From: an uncultured Anaerolineae bacterium
GTDB lineage: Bacteria > Chloroflexota > Anaerolineae > Anaerolineales > Villigracilaceae
Assembly (NCBI GenBank): GCA_903882765.1
Contig: CAIRYE010000298.1
Location: 1-7,225 of the forward strand
Length of the DNA: 7,225 bases
Reading direction: 5' to 3'
How positions within the stretch are numbered: the first letter of the stretch is position 1; each line of letters begins with the position of its first letter. The notes beneath the pieces are model-generated. The model ran no database searches, was not told where the DNA came from, and was given only the letters and a program-made list of their open reading frames with translations. This document shows positions 1 to 6,805 of this stretch, one piece after another. The translations under genes were made by a program, and so were the position numbers.

Positions 1-401
1 CGCCAAACAACCGCTAAACCCATAGCGTGCGCCGCCAATAGAATATTTTGGCAGGCTGCTGCGGCGGCCGATATGTTTTCTACATCTTTTTCCTTTGGCT
101 CCACAGGCTTTTGAGACGCGACCGAGATGACCAAAGGAGTACGAACACCCTTTTTGCGTTCAATTTCGATCAATTCAGGGGTCGCAGCGGGGTTCTTTTT
201 CAACAACGATTGAACATGCGCCTCACCAAATTTTACCAATTCTTCGCCTTGCAGAACCGTAAAAACCCACGGGCGCAGCTTGAAATGATTAGGTGCCGCG
301 CTTCCAGCCGCTAATAATTTTTCGATCGTTTCTCTGGAAATTGGGCTTGCCTTTACTGCCCCAACACTTTTTCGTGAGTGGATCGCTTCAAATAATTCCA
401 T
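1..401 (-). CDS. Nitroreductase-family FMN oxidoreductase, N-terminal part (cut by window edge)
   Basis: This is probably an NAD(P)H-dependent flavin oxidoreductase of the nitroreductase superfamily, closest in my reading to the small YdjA-like branch. The natural substrate is not predictable. The first 133 residues are visible and the gene continues past the left edge. It opens MELFEAIHSRKSVG, where the R10-K11-S12 triplet matches the FMN-phosphate-contacting start of the family. It then has SAAPNHFKLRPW (N38, H39, P44, W45), matching the family's 'aPd/nH..qPW' FMN segment, and ends with a helix leading into GLAVVW, which precedes the usual W-R-x-G. The start is the ATG at 401, with AGAGG at 409-413 spaced 7 bases. 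The gene lies only about 30 bases downstream of the ppdK terminator, so its promoter must be very close or overlap that hairpin. Confidence is high for the family and low for the exact function. Confidence 0.85.
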   Translation of the reverse strand, partial: MELFEAIHSRKSVGAVKASPISRETIEKLLAAGSAAPNHFKLRPWVFTVLQGEELVKFGEAHVQSLLKKNPAATPELIEIERKKGVRTPLVISVASQKPVEPKEKDVENISAAAAACQNILLAAHAMGLAVVW

Positions 402-413
402 ACCTATACCTCT

Positions 414-427
414 ATATTGACCAATAT
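414..427. repeat. Short inverted repeat upstream of the nitroreductase gene
   Basis: ATATTG-AC-CAATAT is a perfect 6-bp inverted repeat with a 2-base spacer. It lies directly next to the Shine-Dalgarno of the nitroreductase gene and between it and the ppdK terminator. It could be an operator half-site pair or simply an AT-rich coincidence. Nothing else in the window repeats it. Confidence 0.3.
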
Positions 428-432
428 GCATA

Positions 433-462
433 AAAACAGACGACCTTTCGATCGTCTGTTTT
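433..462 (-). terminator. Rho-independent terminator of ppdK
   Basis: An 11-bp perfect stem pairs 433-443 (AAAACAGACGA) with 452-462 (TCGTCTGTTTT) around an 8-base loop. On the minus strand the hairpin ends in a run of five T. It lies 16 bases past the ppdK stop codon. The A/T flanks make it nearly symmetric, so it could also stop transcription arriving on the plus strand, although no plus-strand gene is seen there. Confidence 0.85.
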
Positions 463-478
463 GTGTTTTTTGTTTGCT

Positions 479-3241
479 TTACTTGTCTTCGGCGATCGAT
501 TTGCCACTGAACTTGAGGGCAACATGAGCCGCGGCCAACCTTGCCACCGGCACACGGAAAGGTGAGCAGGAAACATAGTTGTTACCGATGATATGACACC
601 ATTCAATGGATTCAGGATCCCCACCGTGTTCACCACAAATACCAACCTCAAGGTCGGGGCGGGTGTTGCGGCCATCATTGATGGCGATCTGCATGAGCCG
701 GCCTACACCTTCACGGTCGAGGGTTTGGAAGGGGTTCTTGGGGAGGATACCTTGTTCCACATAGGTGACGAGGAAGTTGCGTTCGGCGTCATCGCGGGAG
801 TAACCAAAGGTCATTTGGGTAAGGTCATTTGTACCGAAGGAGAAGAATTCGGCATACTTGGCGATCTCACTCGCGGTTACAGCTGCGCGAGGAATTTCGA
901 TCATAGTACCGAACTTGTAATCAAGTTTGGCAACTTTTTTCTCGGCCAATACGGTTGCGGCGATGCGAACCAGTCTTGGTTGGATCCATTCCAATTCTTT
1001 CACGGTACCGGTAAGCGGGATCATGACTTCGGGTTTCACAACGATACCACGGAGGGCGCAATCGGCGGCGGCTTCAAAGATGGCACGAACCTGCATTTCA
1101 ACGATCTCAGGCATGGTGATGGACAAACGAACACCACGGAGACCCATCATTGGGTTGGATTCATGCAAGGCTTTGATCGAGTTGAGCAGGGTTTCCTTCT
1201 CAGCAAGACCCTTGGTCTCGCCCTTTACTCGCATTTCGATCACTTCTTCAAGTAATTTTTCTTCGTCAGGCATAAATTCATGCAGTGGAGGATCGATCAA
1301 GCGGATGATAACGGGAAGACCGTTCATAGCTTCGAACAAGCCGTCAAAGTCTTTTCGTTGGCTGGGCAGAAGCAGATCAAGTTGTTTGGTTCGTTCTTCG
1401 CTGCTATCGGCCAAGATCATCTTCTGAACGATAGGGAGTCTTTCTGGTTCAAAGAACATATGCTCGGTACGGCAAAGGCCAATACCTTGAGCGCCATAAG
1501 AACGAGCGCGCTGGGCATCCTTGGGATAGTCAGCGTTGGTCCAAACTTGTAGACCACAGCTCTTGCGGCCATCGGGCAGGGTACGAATGCCATCGCGGGC
1601 AGAGATCTCATCAGCCCAAGTGAGCAGTTGAAGAAGTTCGTACTGTTCATCGAGGGAGGGCGAGGTCGTCGCGATTTTTCCAACAAAGACCTGACCGGTC
1701 GTGCCGTCAACGGAGATCCAATCGCCTTCTTTGACGACAAGATCACCAACGGTCATGGTTCGTTTTTCAAGGTCGATCTTGATCATATTCGCGCCAACCA
1801 CACATGGAATACCAAATTGGCGGGCAACGACAGCTGCATGAGAGGTAGCGCCGCCTTCAGCGGTGAGAACACCCTTCGAGGCGATCATACCGTGAACATC
1901 ATCAGGCTTGGTGAAAGGTCTCACCATGATGGTGTCTTGTTTTTCTTCTTTTGCCATCTTTTCAGCGGTATCAGCATCGAAATAAGCTTGACCAACAGCG
2001 GCACCAGGTGAAGCATTTACGCCCTTAGCAAAGAATTTGCCGGCCTTTTCTGCTTCCTTCTTGGCGGAGCCATCAAATTGTGGGTGAAGCAAGGAATCAA
2101 CATCATCAGGGGTCACACGAAGAACAGCATCTTCACGGGAGATAAGACCTTCATTGGCCATATCCGCGGCGATCTTGACAATGGCCTTGGCGGTTCGTTT
2201 GCCATTACGGGTCTGAAGCATCCAAAGCTTGCCTTTTTCGATAGTGAACTCAACATCCTGCATATCCTGATAATGTTTTTCAAGTTTGGCGGTGATGTTC
2301 ATAAACTCTTGATACACTTCGGGCATGTCTTTCACGAGGTCTTCGATCTGGGCGGTATTACGAATACCAGCAACCACATCTTCGCCCTGAGCGTTCAACA
2401 GATACTCGCCCATCATTTTCTTATCACCGGTAGAGGGGTTGCGGGTGAACGCTACGCCAGTACCAGAATCATCGCCCATATTACCGAAAACCATCGTTAC
2501 GATATTCACAGCGGTACCGAGATCATCGGAGATCTTGGTGGCGCGTCGATAATCTACGGCTTTTTTACCGTTCCAGCTCTTGAAGACAGCTTCGGTAGAA
2601 GCGCTGAGCTGTTCGTTTGCGTCTTGAGGGAAATCCTTGCCGGTCTTTTTCTTGAAGACTTCTTTATAAATGGAAACAATTTCTTTCCAGTCATCGGCGG
2701 TCATTTCAACATCGAGTTTGTAACCTTTTTTGGCCTTAAAATCAGCCAAAGGATGTTCGAACGCTTCATCGTCGATATCCATAACGACAGTACCGAACAT
2801 TTCAACCAAACGGCGGTAGGAATCATATACAAAGCGGGGATTGCCAGTGAGTTTGATCATGCCTTCGGCTGATTTATCGGTGAGACCAATGTTGAGAATG
2901 GTGTTCATCATGCCTGGCATCGAGAACTTCGCGCCAGAACGGCAGGAAACCAGCAAAGGATTGGCTTCATCACCAAACTTCTTGCCAGTAGCCTTTTCAA
3001 CTTGCTTCATCGCGTTTAATTCTTCCGCCCACATACCTTCGGGGAAAGAACCAGCCTTGCGGTAAGCGTTACAAGCTTCAGTAGTAACGGTAAATCCCGG
3101 AGGAACCGGAACACCAGCACGAGTCATATCTGCGAGGCCAGCGCCCTTACCACCAAGTAAGGAGCGAACACCTTCCCAAGATTTAGCGTACTTTTCAGCC
3201 TCTCCGACTTCTTCGAAGAGGTAAACCCATTTTGTTGACAT
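479..3241 (-). CDS. ppdK: Pyruvate, phosphate dikinase (EC 2.7.9.1)
   Basis: This cytosolic enzyme interconverts pyruvate + ATP + Pi and phosphoenolpyruvate + AMP + PPi. It serves gluconeogenesis or PPi-linked glycolysis. All three domains are complete in 920 residues. The N-terminal nucleotide-binding domain has GGKGAGL (K32), CRSGAKFSMPGMMNT (R101), GVAFTRNPSTG and LQTRNGKRT. The swivelling phosphohistidine domain has GGATSHAAVVAR with catalytic H468, and T466 sits where the PDRP regulator acts in plants and some bacteria. The C-terminal PEP/pyruvate barrel has GLCRTEHMFF (R591), R647, E782, N805-D806 and GICGEHGGDP with catalytic C869. The start is fixed by GGAGG at 3248-3252, spaced 6 bases from ATG. 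Compared with the clostridial enzyme (about 874 residues, from memory) it has about 10 extra N-terminal residues and an extra stretch near 546-565. It is monocistronic: a divergent gene lies upstream and a terminator downstream. No PDRP gene is visible. Confidence 0.98.
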   Translation of the reverse strand: MSTKWVYLFEEVGEAEKYAKSWEGVRSLLGGKGAGLADMTRAGVPVPPGFTVTTEACNAYRKAGSFPEGMWAEELNAMKQVEKATGKKFGDEANPLLVSCRSGAKFSMPGMMNTILNIGLTDKSAEGMIKLTGNPRFVYDSYRRLVEMFGTVVMDIDDEAFEHPLADFKAKKGYKLDVEMTADDWKEIVSIYKEVFKKKTGKDFPQDANEQLSASTEAVFKSWNGKKAVDYRRATKISDDLGTAVNIVTMVFGNMGDDSGTGVAFTRNPSTGDKKMMGEYLLNAQGEDVVAGIRNTAQIEDLVKDMPEVYQEFMNITAKLEKHYQDMQDVEFTIEKGKLWMLQTRNGKRTAKAIVKIAADMANEGLISREDAVLRVTPDDVDSLLHPQFDGSAKKEAEKAGKFFAKGVNASPGAAVGQAYFDADTAEKMAKEEKQDTIMVRPFTKPDDVHGMIASKGVLTAEGGATSHAAVVARQFGIPCVVGANMIKIDLEKRTMTVGDLVVKEGDWISVDGTTGQVFVGKIATTSPSLDEQYELLQLLTWADEISARDGIRTLPDGRKSCGLQVWTNADYPKDAQRARSYGAQGIGLCRTEHMFFEPERLPIVQKMILADSSEERTKQLDLLLPSQRKDFDGLFEAMNGLPVIIRLIDPPLHEFMPDEEKLLEEVIEMRVKGETKGLAEKETLLNSIKALHESNPMMGLRGVRLSITMPEIVEMQVRAIFEAAADCALRGIVVKPEVMIPLTGTVKELEWIQPRLVRIAATVLAEKKVAKLDYKFGTMIEIPRAAVTASEIAKYAEFFSFGTNDLTQMTFGYSRDDAERNFLVTYVEQGILPKNPFQTLDREGVGRLMQIAINDGRNTRPDLEVGICGEHGGDPESIEWCHIIGNNYVSCSPFRVPVARLAAAHVALKFSGKSIAEDK

Positions 3242-3323
3242 AAAAAACCTCCAAACGTTTTTTAAAATAGCGATAAATTAATAACCAATGAAGTTTACCA
3301 TAAAGGCGATGTTATTTGATTTA

Positions 3324-3329
3324 CTTATA
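3324..3329 (-). promoter_or_regulatory. ppdK: Possible -10 element for ppdK
   Basis: On the minus strand this reads TATAAG, a five-of-six match to the -10 consensus, which would give a leader of about 75 bases. I cannot find a good -35 element at the right distance, and the region is AT-rich, so other start points (for example near 3270-3285) are equally possible. Confidence 0.2.
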
Positions 3330-3403
3330 GGTCGTTTTTTACAATTTAGGGGTTTTCCCTTATTTTAATTATCAGCCATGGTGGTTCCGCCTTTTGATAG
3401 GTG

Positions 3404-3409
3404 TATAAT
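3404..3409 (+). promoter_or_regulatory. Probable -10 element of the small cysteine-rich gene
   Basis: This is an exact TATAAT. Transcription would begin near 3416, about 20 bases before the GTG start at 3437, which leaves just enough room for the GGAGG at 3425-3429. The -35 region (about 3381-3387) is a poor match to TTGACA, so this may be a weak or activator-dependent promoter. Confidence 0.5.
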
Positions 3410-3436
3410 TCAGGAAATTATTCTGGAGGTAAGGCC

Positions 3437-3733
3437 GTGCAGACCTGTTCACTTTGTAATTCAAGTACCAATGATTCGGCAGTAAATTGCCCGCAATGCA
3501 GCGCAAAACTAAGCGTTAACTCCGTTAGCGCTGTAACACTAAAAAAATTCATCGATAACCCAAGAGTATCGGCTGTGCGGGTCAATGTCGCGAATGATTC
3601 CTGCCCTGTTTGTTACGAAGCTCGTGGAACTTTTGCGAAAGACGCTGTACCCCAACTCCCCCACAAGGGTTGCTCTCATCAACATGGCTGCCGCTGTGTA
3701 TACGCCCCTGTCCTCAGTGAGATATACCCATAA
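3437..3733 (+). CDS. Small cysteine-rich protein with two predicted zinc-binding modules, function unknown
   Basis: A 98-residue cytosolic protein with no signal peptide or membrane segment. Module 1 is a zinc ribbon: C4-x2-C7 and C18-x2-C21 (CPQC). A linker of about 34 residues follows, with a basic patch (LKKFIDNPRVSAVRV). Module 2 has C56-x2-C59 (CPVC), then G64, F66, D69 and LPHKGCSHQHGCRC with C79, H81, H83, C85 and C87. The start is taken as GTG at 3437, because GGAGG at 3425-3429 sits 7 bases before it. An in-frame GTG at 3401 would fall on the TATAAT promoter element, so that longer start is unlikely. The gene diverges from ppdK and converges on the hydrolase, so it is transcribed alone. 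I recall similar proteins in Anaerolineae genomes but know no function. Module 2 resembles the C-terminal zinc knuckle of phage Mu gpF-like head proteins. Confidence 0.8.
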   Translation: MQTCSLCNSSTNDSAVNCPQCSAKLSVNSVSAVTLKKFIDNPRVSAVRVNVANDSCPVCYEARGTFAKDAVPQLPHKGCSHQHGCRCVYAPVLSEIYP

Positions 3734-3757
3734 AGGTTTTTTTATAATAAAAATGCT

Positions 3758-3788
3758 AAAACAGAGAAGAAATGATCTTCTCTGTTTT
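3758..3788. terminator. Bidirectional terminator between convergent genes
   Basis: A perfect 13-bp stem pairs 3758-3770 (AAAACAGAGAAGA) with 3776-3788 (TCTTCTCTGTTTT) around a 5-base loop. T runs follow the hairpin on both strands. It lies 24 bases after the cysteine-rich gene and abuts the stop codon of the minus-strand hydrolase (3788-3790), so the last base of that stop codon is part of the stem. It serves both genes. Confidence 0.9.
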
Positions 3789-4549
3789 TATTTTAATTTA
3801 AGTAACCCATTTGCCAAACCGCTTGGGTCTTCGATCATCGGGGAGTGGCCAACGCCTTCGAGGATCACTAATTCAACCCCTGGGGCTGACTGCTTGACGG
3901 ATTGAGCCTTCGATAATGGTACCAAGTCATCGGCATCCCCGTGGAGGATCAGAACCGTCTTATCTGTTCTGCGCACCAATTCCAATTGATCGGCCCGGCC
4001 AGACATCGCTTGCAAGGCAAATATTGCTCCCTCGGCGGATTGCTGGTGGATCAACGCCCGCAACTCCGTTGAAGCGAACTGATTCGCGGTTAATCGTTCG
4101 GCCATCCCTAACACCGCGGATATCCCGTTCTTTTTTAGGTCCTCGATCTGAACCTGCCTTTTTGCCCTATTCTCGTCCGCGTCAGCATACACTTGTGAGC
4201 CAACCAAAGCCAATCCCGCAACCCTTTCGGGATAAAGCGCTAAAAACTGAAGCGCGATATAACCGCCCATCGAGTGTCCGGCAAGAAATGCCTTCTCAAT
4301 TTTCAACACATCCATCAAACCTAATAATTGCTTACAATACCCAGTCATGGATCCATCTTCCGGAAGAACCACTGATGATCCGAAGCCAGGCAGATCCGGC
4401 ATGATCATCTGGAAATCATCCCTAAGCAAGGCGGCGGTTTTCGTCCAAATGCTGTGATCCAACGGAAAACCATGGATCAACAGAAGCGGAGGGCCATCTC
4501 CTGTAACCTCGTAATTGACCTGGTAACCATTTATGGTAACAACGCTCAT
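3788..4549 (-). CDS. Alpha/beta-hydrolase fold protein (serine hydrolase, substrate unknown)
   Basis: A 253-residue cytosolic hydrolase of the alpha/beta fold, typical length for the esterase, BioH-like or MhpC-like members. Visible landmarks are the oxyanion HG motif in LLLIHGFPLDHSIW (H26-G27), DLPGFGSS after strand 4, the nucleophile elbow GHSMGG with S93, LILHGDADDLVP carrying the acid (D207 most likely, D205 possible), and the catalytic H235 in GVGHSPMIEDP. The triad is therefore Ser-Asp-His and looks intact. The ATG overlaps the stop of the upstream cca gene (ATGA), and GGAG at 4558-4561 lies 8 bases before it, inside cca. Translational coupling is likely. Sequence alone does not separate carboxylesterase, lactonase or thioester hydrolase activity. 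Pairing with cca suggests shared expression rather than a shared pathway. Confidence 0.93.
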   Translation of the reverse strand: MSVVTINGYQVNYEVTGDGPPLLLIHGFPLDHSIWTKTAALLRDDFQMIMPDLPGFGSSVVLPEDGSMTGYCKQLLGLMDVLKIEKAFLAGHSMGGYIALQFLALYPERVAGLALVGSQVYADADENRAKRQVQIEDLKKNGISAVLGMAERLTANQFASTELRALIHQQSAEGAIFALQAMSGRADQLELVRRTDKTVLILHGDADDLVPLSKAQSVKQSAPGVELVILEGVGHSPMIEDPSGLANGLLKLK

Positions 4550-6060
4550 TTTGAATTCTCCGATCCGCTGTTCGATTTTTGTTGAATGTAAAATTCAGCA
4601 AAGGCCAAAGCCTCATCTTTTGTAGATAGCGTTCCAGACACTTGGTTTTCACGTATTTTTTCCAATATTTCACCGATGATAGGGCCGGGCGAAATAGTTA
4701 ACATTGTCATCAGGTCATTACCGTTGATGATAGCGGCTGGAGAGACCAATTGTTCTTTTTTCTCAAACCAGGCTTCCAATAGCTCTGCGCTAACATCCAA
4801 AGCATTCCGCCAGGTCTCTTGTTTTAAGGTGTGTTCAAAGGTTGCCCGGGTATCCGCCAAGCTTAGCAGAACCAGATCAACTCCTTCTTCTCCGCAATTT
4901 TTGAAAAACCGATAGATCGCTTTGGGGGTAAGCTCCATTCCAGCACCTCTCCGGCTCACCATGGAGTGAATTCGCATATGATTTTTCACGATCTTAGCAA
5001 CCGCCTCCACCTCAACCGTGCTGAGCCGAAAGGCTTCGCCTTGCTCCTTCACCGTAATAGCGCTGAGAACATCATGTCCAATAAACCGAATTCGGCCGGT
5101 TTCCTCAATCGTTTTCGCTTCCGGTTTGTTCACATCATGATACAAAGCAGCAAAAAGCAAGTTCGCTTTCTTACTCCGGCCTTCAGATCGCCCCTCAAGA
5201 AAATGTTTTCTTAGATGCTCGCGAAACCTGCCTAATTTCAAAACGAGCAAGCCGCTAAAAAGATCGGCGTTCGCGCGTTCCTCAACGTAAGTGTCAGCGC
5301 TCAGGCTCACAATTTCCTGAGTATGCTTGACTACATTAAGGGTATGCGTCCATACATCGTTGGTATGCGGCGCAGATTGTTCGACTGCCTTCAAATCGAC
5401 CAAGTCAGGAAATACCAGTGGTATCAACCCGAATGAATCGAAGAGGGCTAACGCGGTATGAGGTTTTGGTCCATCGAAGATCTTAAATACCTCATCCCGT
5501 ATCCTTTCCGCGGATACTTCGTTAAGTTTATGCTTGCATGCATGGATCGCTTCAATGACCCCTTTATCCATCCAAAACCCGAAAGAAGTGGCGAACCGAA
5601 TGGCTCGCAAAATTCTCACTGGATCAGATTCAAGCGAACTCGCCGAGCTTAGCCTAAGGATCTTTTCGCGAATATCTTTTAGCCCGCCGGTTGGGTCTAC
5701 CAACTTATCCGTCACCAAGTCGATCGCGATCGAGTTGATCGTAAAATCACGATCAAAAAGATCATTGGTCAGAGTGTCCTTGCGGTATCCATTGAAATCA
5801 TAATGGATCTTGAGCCCCTCGTCAGTTGTTCGAATGACGCGGCAAGCGTCATAATCCTTATCCAGGATGTAAAAGCCAAAATTGTACTTGTTCGCGATCC
5901 GCCTGCCGAATTGGATCCCATTGGGGCAGGCAAAATCAAAATCGGTGAGTTGTTTTCCGAGAAAAGTATCCCGAACAGAACCACCCACCAAATAAATTTC
6001 TTCGCCAGGTTTTAATTCTTCTTTGATCTTTGTAATGACGCTATCGTTTAAGGCATCCAT
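4546..6060 (-). CDS. cca: Class II tRNA nucleotidyltransferase / poly(A) polymerase family protein with HD domain
   Basis: Probably adds or repairs the CCA 3' end of tRNA. A-only addition or poly(A) polymerase activity cannot be excluded from sequence. The 504 residues begin with the nucleotidyltransferase head: YLVGGSVRD (23-31), catalytic D40 and D42 in DFDF, the NGYRKD region (90-95) and RDFTINSIA (104-112), then DPTGG (122-126). The template-reading motif follows as DPVRILRAIRFA (146-157); the usual Glu before the Asp is Ser145. The C-terminal half is an HD phosphohydrolase-type domain: H239, H308-D309, H329-D330 and H361. About 65 residues separate H239 from the HD pair, much longer than in E. 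coli Cca, and the usual HDxGK reads HDVNK. The ATG at 6060 directly follows an in-frame TAA, so no longer start is possible. Its Shine-Dalgarno is weak, and a start-stop ATGTGA lies at 6066-6071. It overlaps the hydrolase gene downstream by 4 bases. Confidence 0.92.
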   Translation of the reverse strand: MDALNDSVITKIKEELKPGEEIYLVGGSVRDTFLGKQLTDFDFACPNGIQFGRRIANKYNFGFYILDKDYDACRVIRTTDEGLKIHYDFNGYRKDTLTNDLFDRDFTINSIAIDLVTDKLVDPTGGLKDIREKILRLSSASSLESDPVRILRAIRFATSFGFWMDKGVIEAIHACKHKLNEVSAERIRDEVFKIFDGPKPHTALALFDSFGLIPLVFPDLVDLKAVEQSAPHTNDVWTHTLNVVKHTQEIVSLSADTYVEERANADLFSGLLVLKLGRFREHLRKHFLEGRSEGRSKKANLLFAALYHDVNKPEAKTIEETGRIRFIGHDVLSAITVKEQGEAFRLSTVEVEAVAKIVKNHMRIHSMVSRRGAGMELTPKAIYRFFKNCGEEGVDLVLLSLADTRATFEHTLKQETWRNALDVSAELLEAWFEKKEQLVSPAAIINGNDLMTMLTISPGPIIGEILEKIRENQVSGTLSTKDEALAFAEFYIQQKSNSGSENSK

Positions 6061-6239
6061 TTACTTCACATTTTTTCGTAGGGGGGTTGAATTCTGTATC
6101 ATTTTCAGGAAAGAAGAAAAATAAATACCGGGTGTTCCTTCTTGGCCGTTAACAATTGAGGTCTTAGCGTTTGAATAAGTTTTTTCGATTAACCAAAAAG
6201 ACGATCGCCATCAGGGTACTATAAACGCAATGGTTTTTC
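6061..6239. other. Intergenic spacer between hpt and cca
   Basis: This 179-base gap lies between two minus-strand genes. I see no coding potential and no strong promoter. A weak 5-bp hairpin with two wobble pairs at 6200-6212 is followed on the minus strand by five T (6195-6199) and might be a poor terminator for the hpt pair. A run of six G lies at 6081-6086. Its length hints that cca has its own promoter, but no -10/-35 pair convinced me. Confidence 0.4.
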
Positions 6240-6797
6240 TTACTCCGGTTTGATGTACTTGTCCAGATCCGCCCCGCCAATAAAAGATAGGTGTCGATAA
6301 CGTTCGTCGATATCAATGCCATATCCAAAGACATATTTGTCGGGGATATCGAACCCAACATAATCCGCCACCATAGGCACTTCGCGTCTCATTTTCTTGT
6401 CCAACAACACACAAGAGCGCAGGCTTTTCGGCTCGCGAGTGGAGAGAAGCGTTAGCACATGAGAAAGGGTTCTGCCGCTATCAGCGATATCCTCCACCAA
6501 TAAAACGTGTCTTCCTTCAATATTTGTGATCAGATCAAGGTTTACTCGAACATTACCGCTGCTTGCGTAATTACCTGTTCCATACGAAGAAAGGGACATG
6601 CAATCTAATTCATGGATGATGCTTAGTTGACGTGTGAGATCAGCGGCAAACGTTAGCCCGCCCCGCAACAAACAAACCACCAGCAGATCTTCGCCGGCAT
6701 AATCAGCTGATATCTGTTTACCAAGTTCGGCTACGCGCACTCGTATTTGCTCTTCAGAGACCAATACTTCATCAATAAAATCGCGATAATCTTGCAT
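6240..6797 (-). CDS. hpt: Hypoxanthine-guanine phosphoribosyltransferase, second tandem copy
   Basis: Transfers ribose-5-phosphate from PRPP to hypoxanthine and/or guanine to make IMP or GMP, in cytosolic purine salvage. It is complete at 185 residues, the usual bacterial length. Visible elements are LLRGG (PRPP pyrophosphate loop, 43-47), the flexible active-site loop SSYGTGNYASSG (70-81), the PRPP motif VLLVEDIADSGRT (98-110) with the expected catalytic base D106, K134 as the purine-contacting Lys, and DKYVFGYGIDIDERYR, where Y155 occupies the purine-stacking position (Phe in human HPRT), D162 the metal position and R168 the pyrophosphate-contacting Arg. The start at 6797 is supported by AGGA at 6804-6807, which overlaps the stop codon of the upstream hpt copy, indicating translational coupling. 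Preference for hypoxanthine, guanine or xanthine is not predictable. Confidence 0.96.
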   Translation of the reverse strand: MQDYRDFIDEVLVSEEQIRVRVAELGKQISADYAGEDLLVVCLLRGGLTFAADLTRQLSIIHELDCMSLSSYGTGNYASSGNVRVNLDLITNIEGRHVLLVEDIADSGRTLSHVLTLLSTREPKSLRSCVLLDKKMRREVPMVADYVGFDIPDKYVFGYGIDIDERYRHLSFIGGADLDKYIKPE

Positions 6798-6805
6798 TTG
6801 AATTC

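Noticed and set aside
2078..2872. Long open frame (264 codons) on the plus strand opposite ppdK
   Set aside because: It lies wholly antisense to a strongly conserved gene, has no Shine-Dalgarno and gives a protein with no recognisable motif. It is explained by the codon use of ppdK, as are similar frames at 593-1255 and 1628-2011.
3341..3376. Small AGGG/CCCT inverted repeat in the ppdK upstream region as a regulator or riboswitch
   Set aside because: Only 4 bp of stem in an AT-rich stretch. The leader is too short and lacks any conserved riboswitch core I recognise.
3401..3436. Longer GTG start for the cysteine-rich gene
   Set aside because: It would start on top of the TATAAT element and lacks a Shine-Dalgarno, whereas GTG at 3437 has GGAGG at the right distance.
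3585..3905. Plus-strand open frame overlapping the cysteine-rich gene and the terminator
   Set aside because: Wrong frame relative to the conserved zinc-binding protein, and it runs through the hairpin into antisense of the hydrolase.
3916..4404. Plus-strand open frame antisense to the hydrolase
   Set aside because: Low-complexity Pro/Ser/Arg-rich translation without motif or ribosome binding site; a shadow of the hydrolase.
6164..6361. Minus-strand open frame across the hpt end and spacer
   Set aside because: Out of frame with hpt, no motif and no ribosome binding site.
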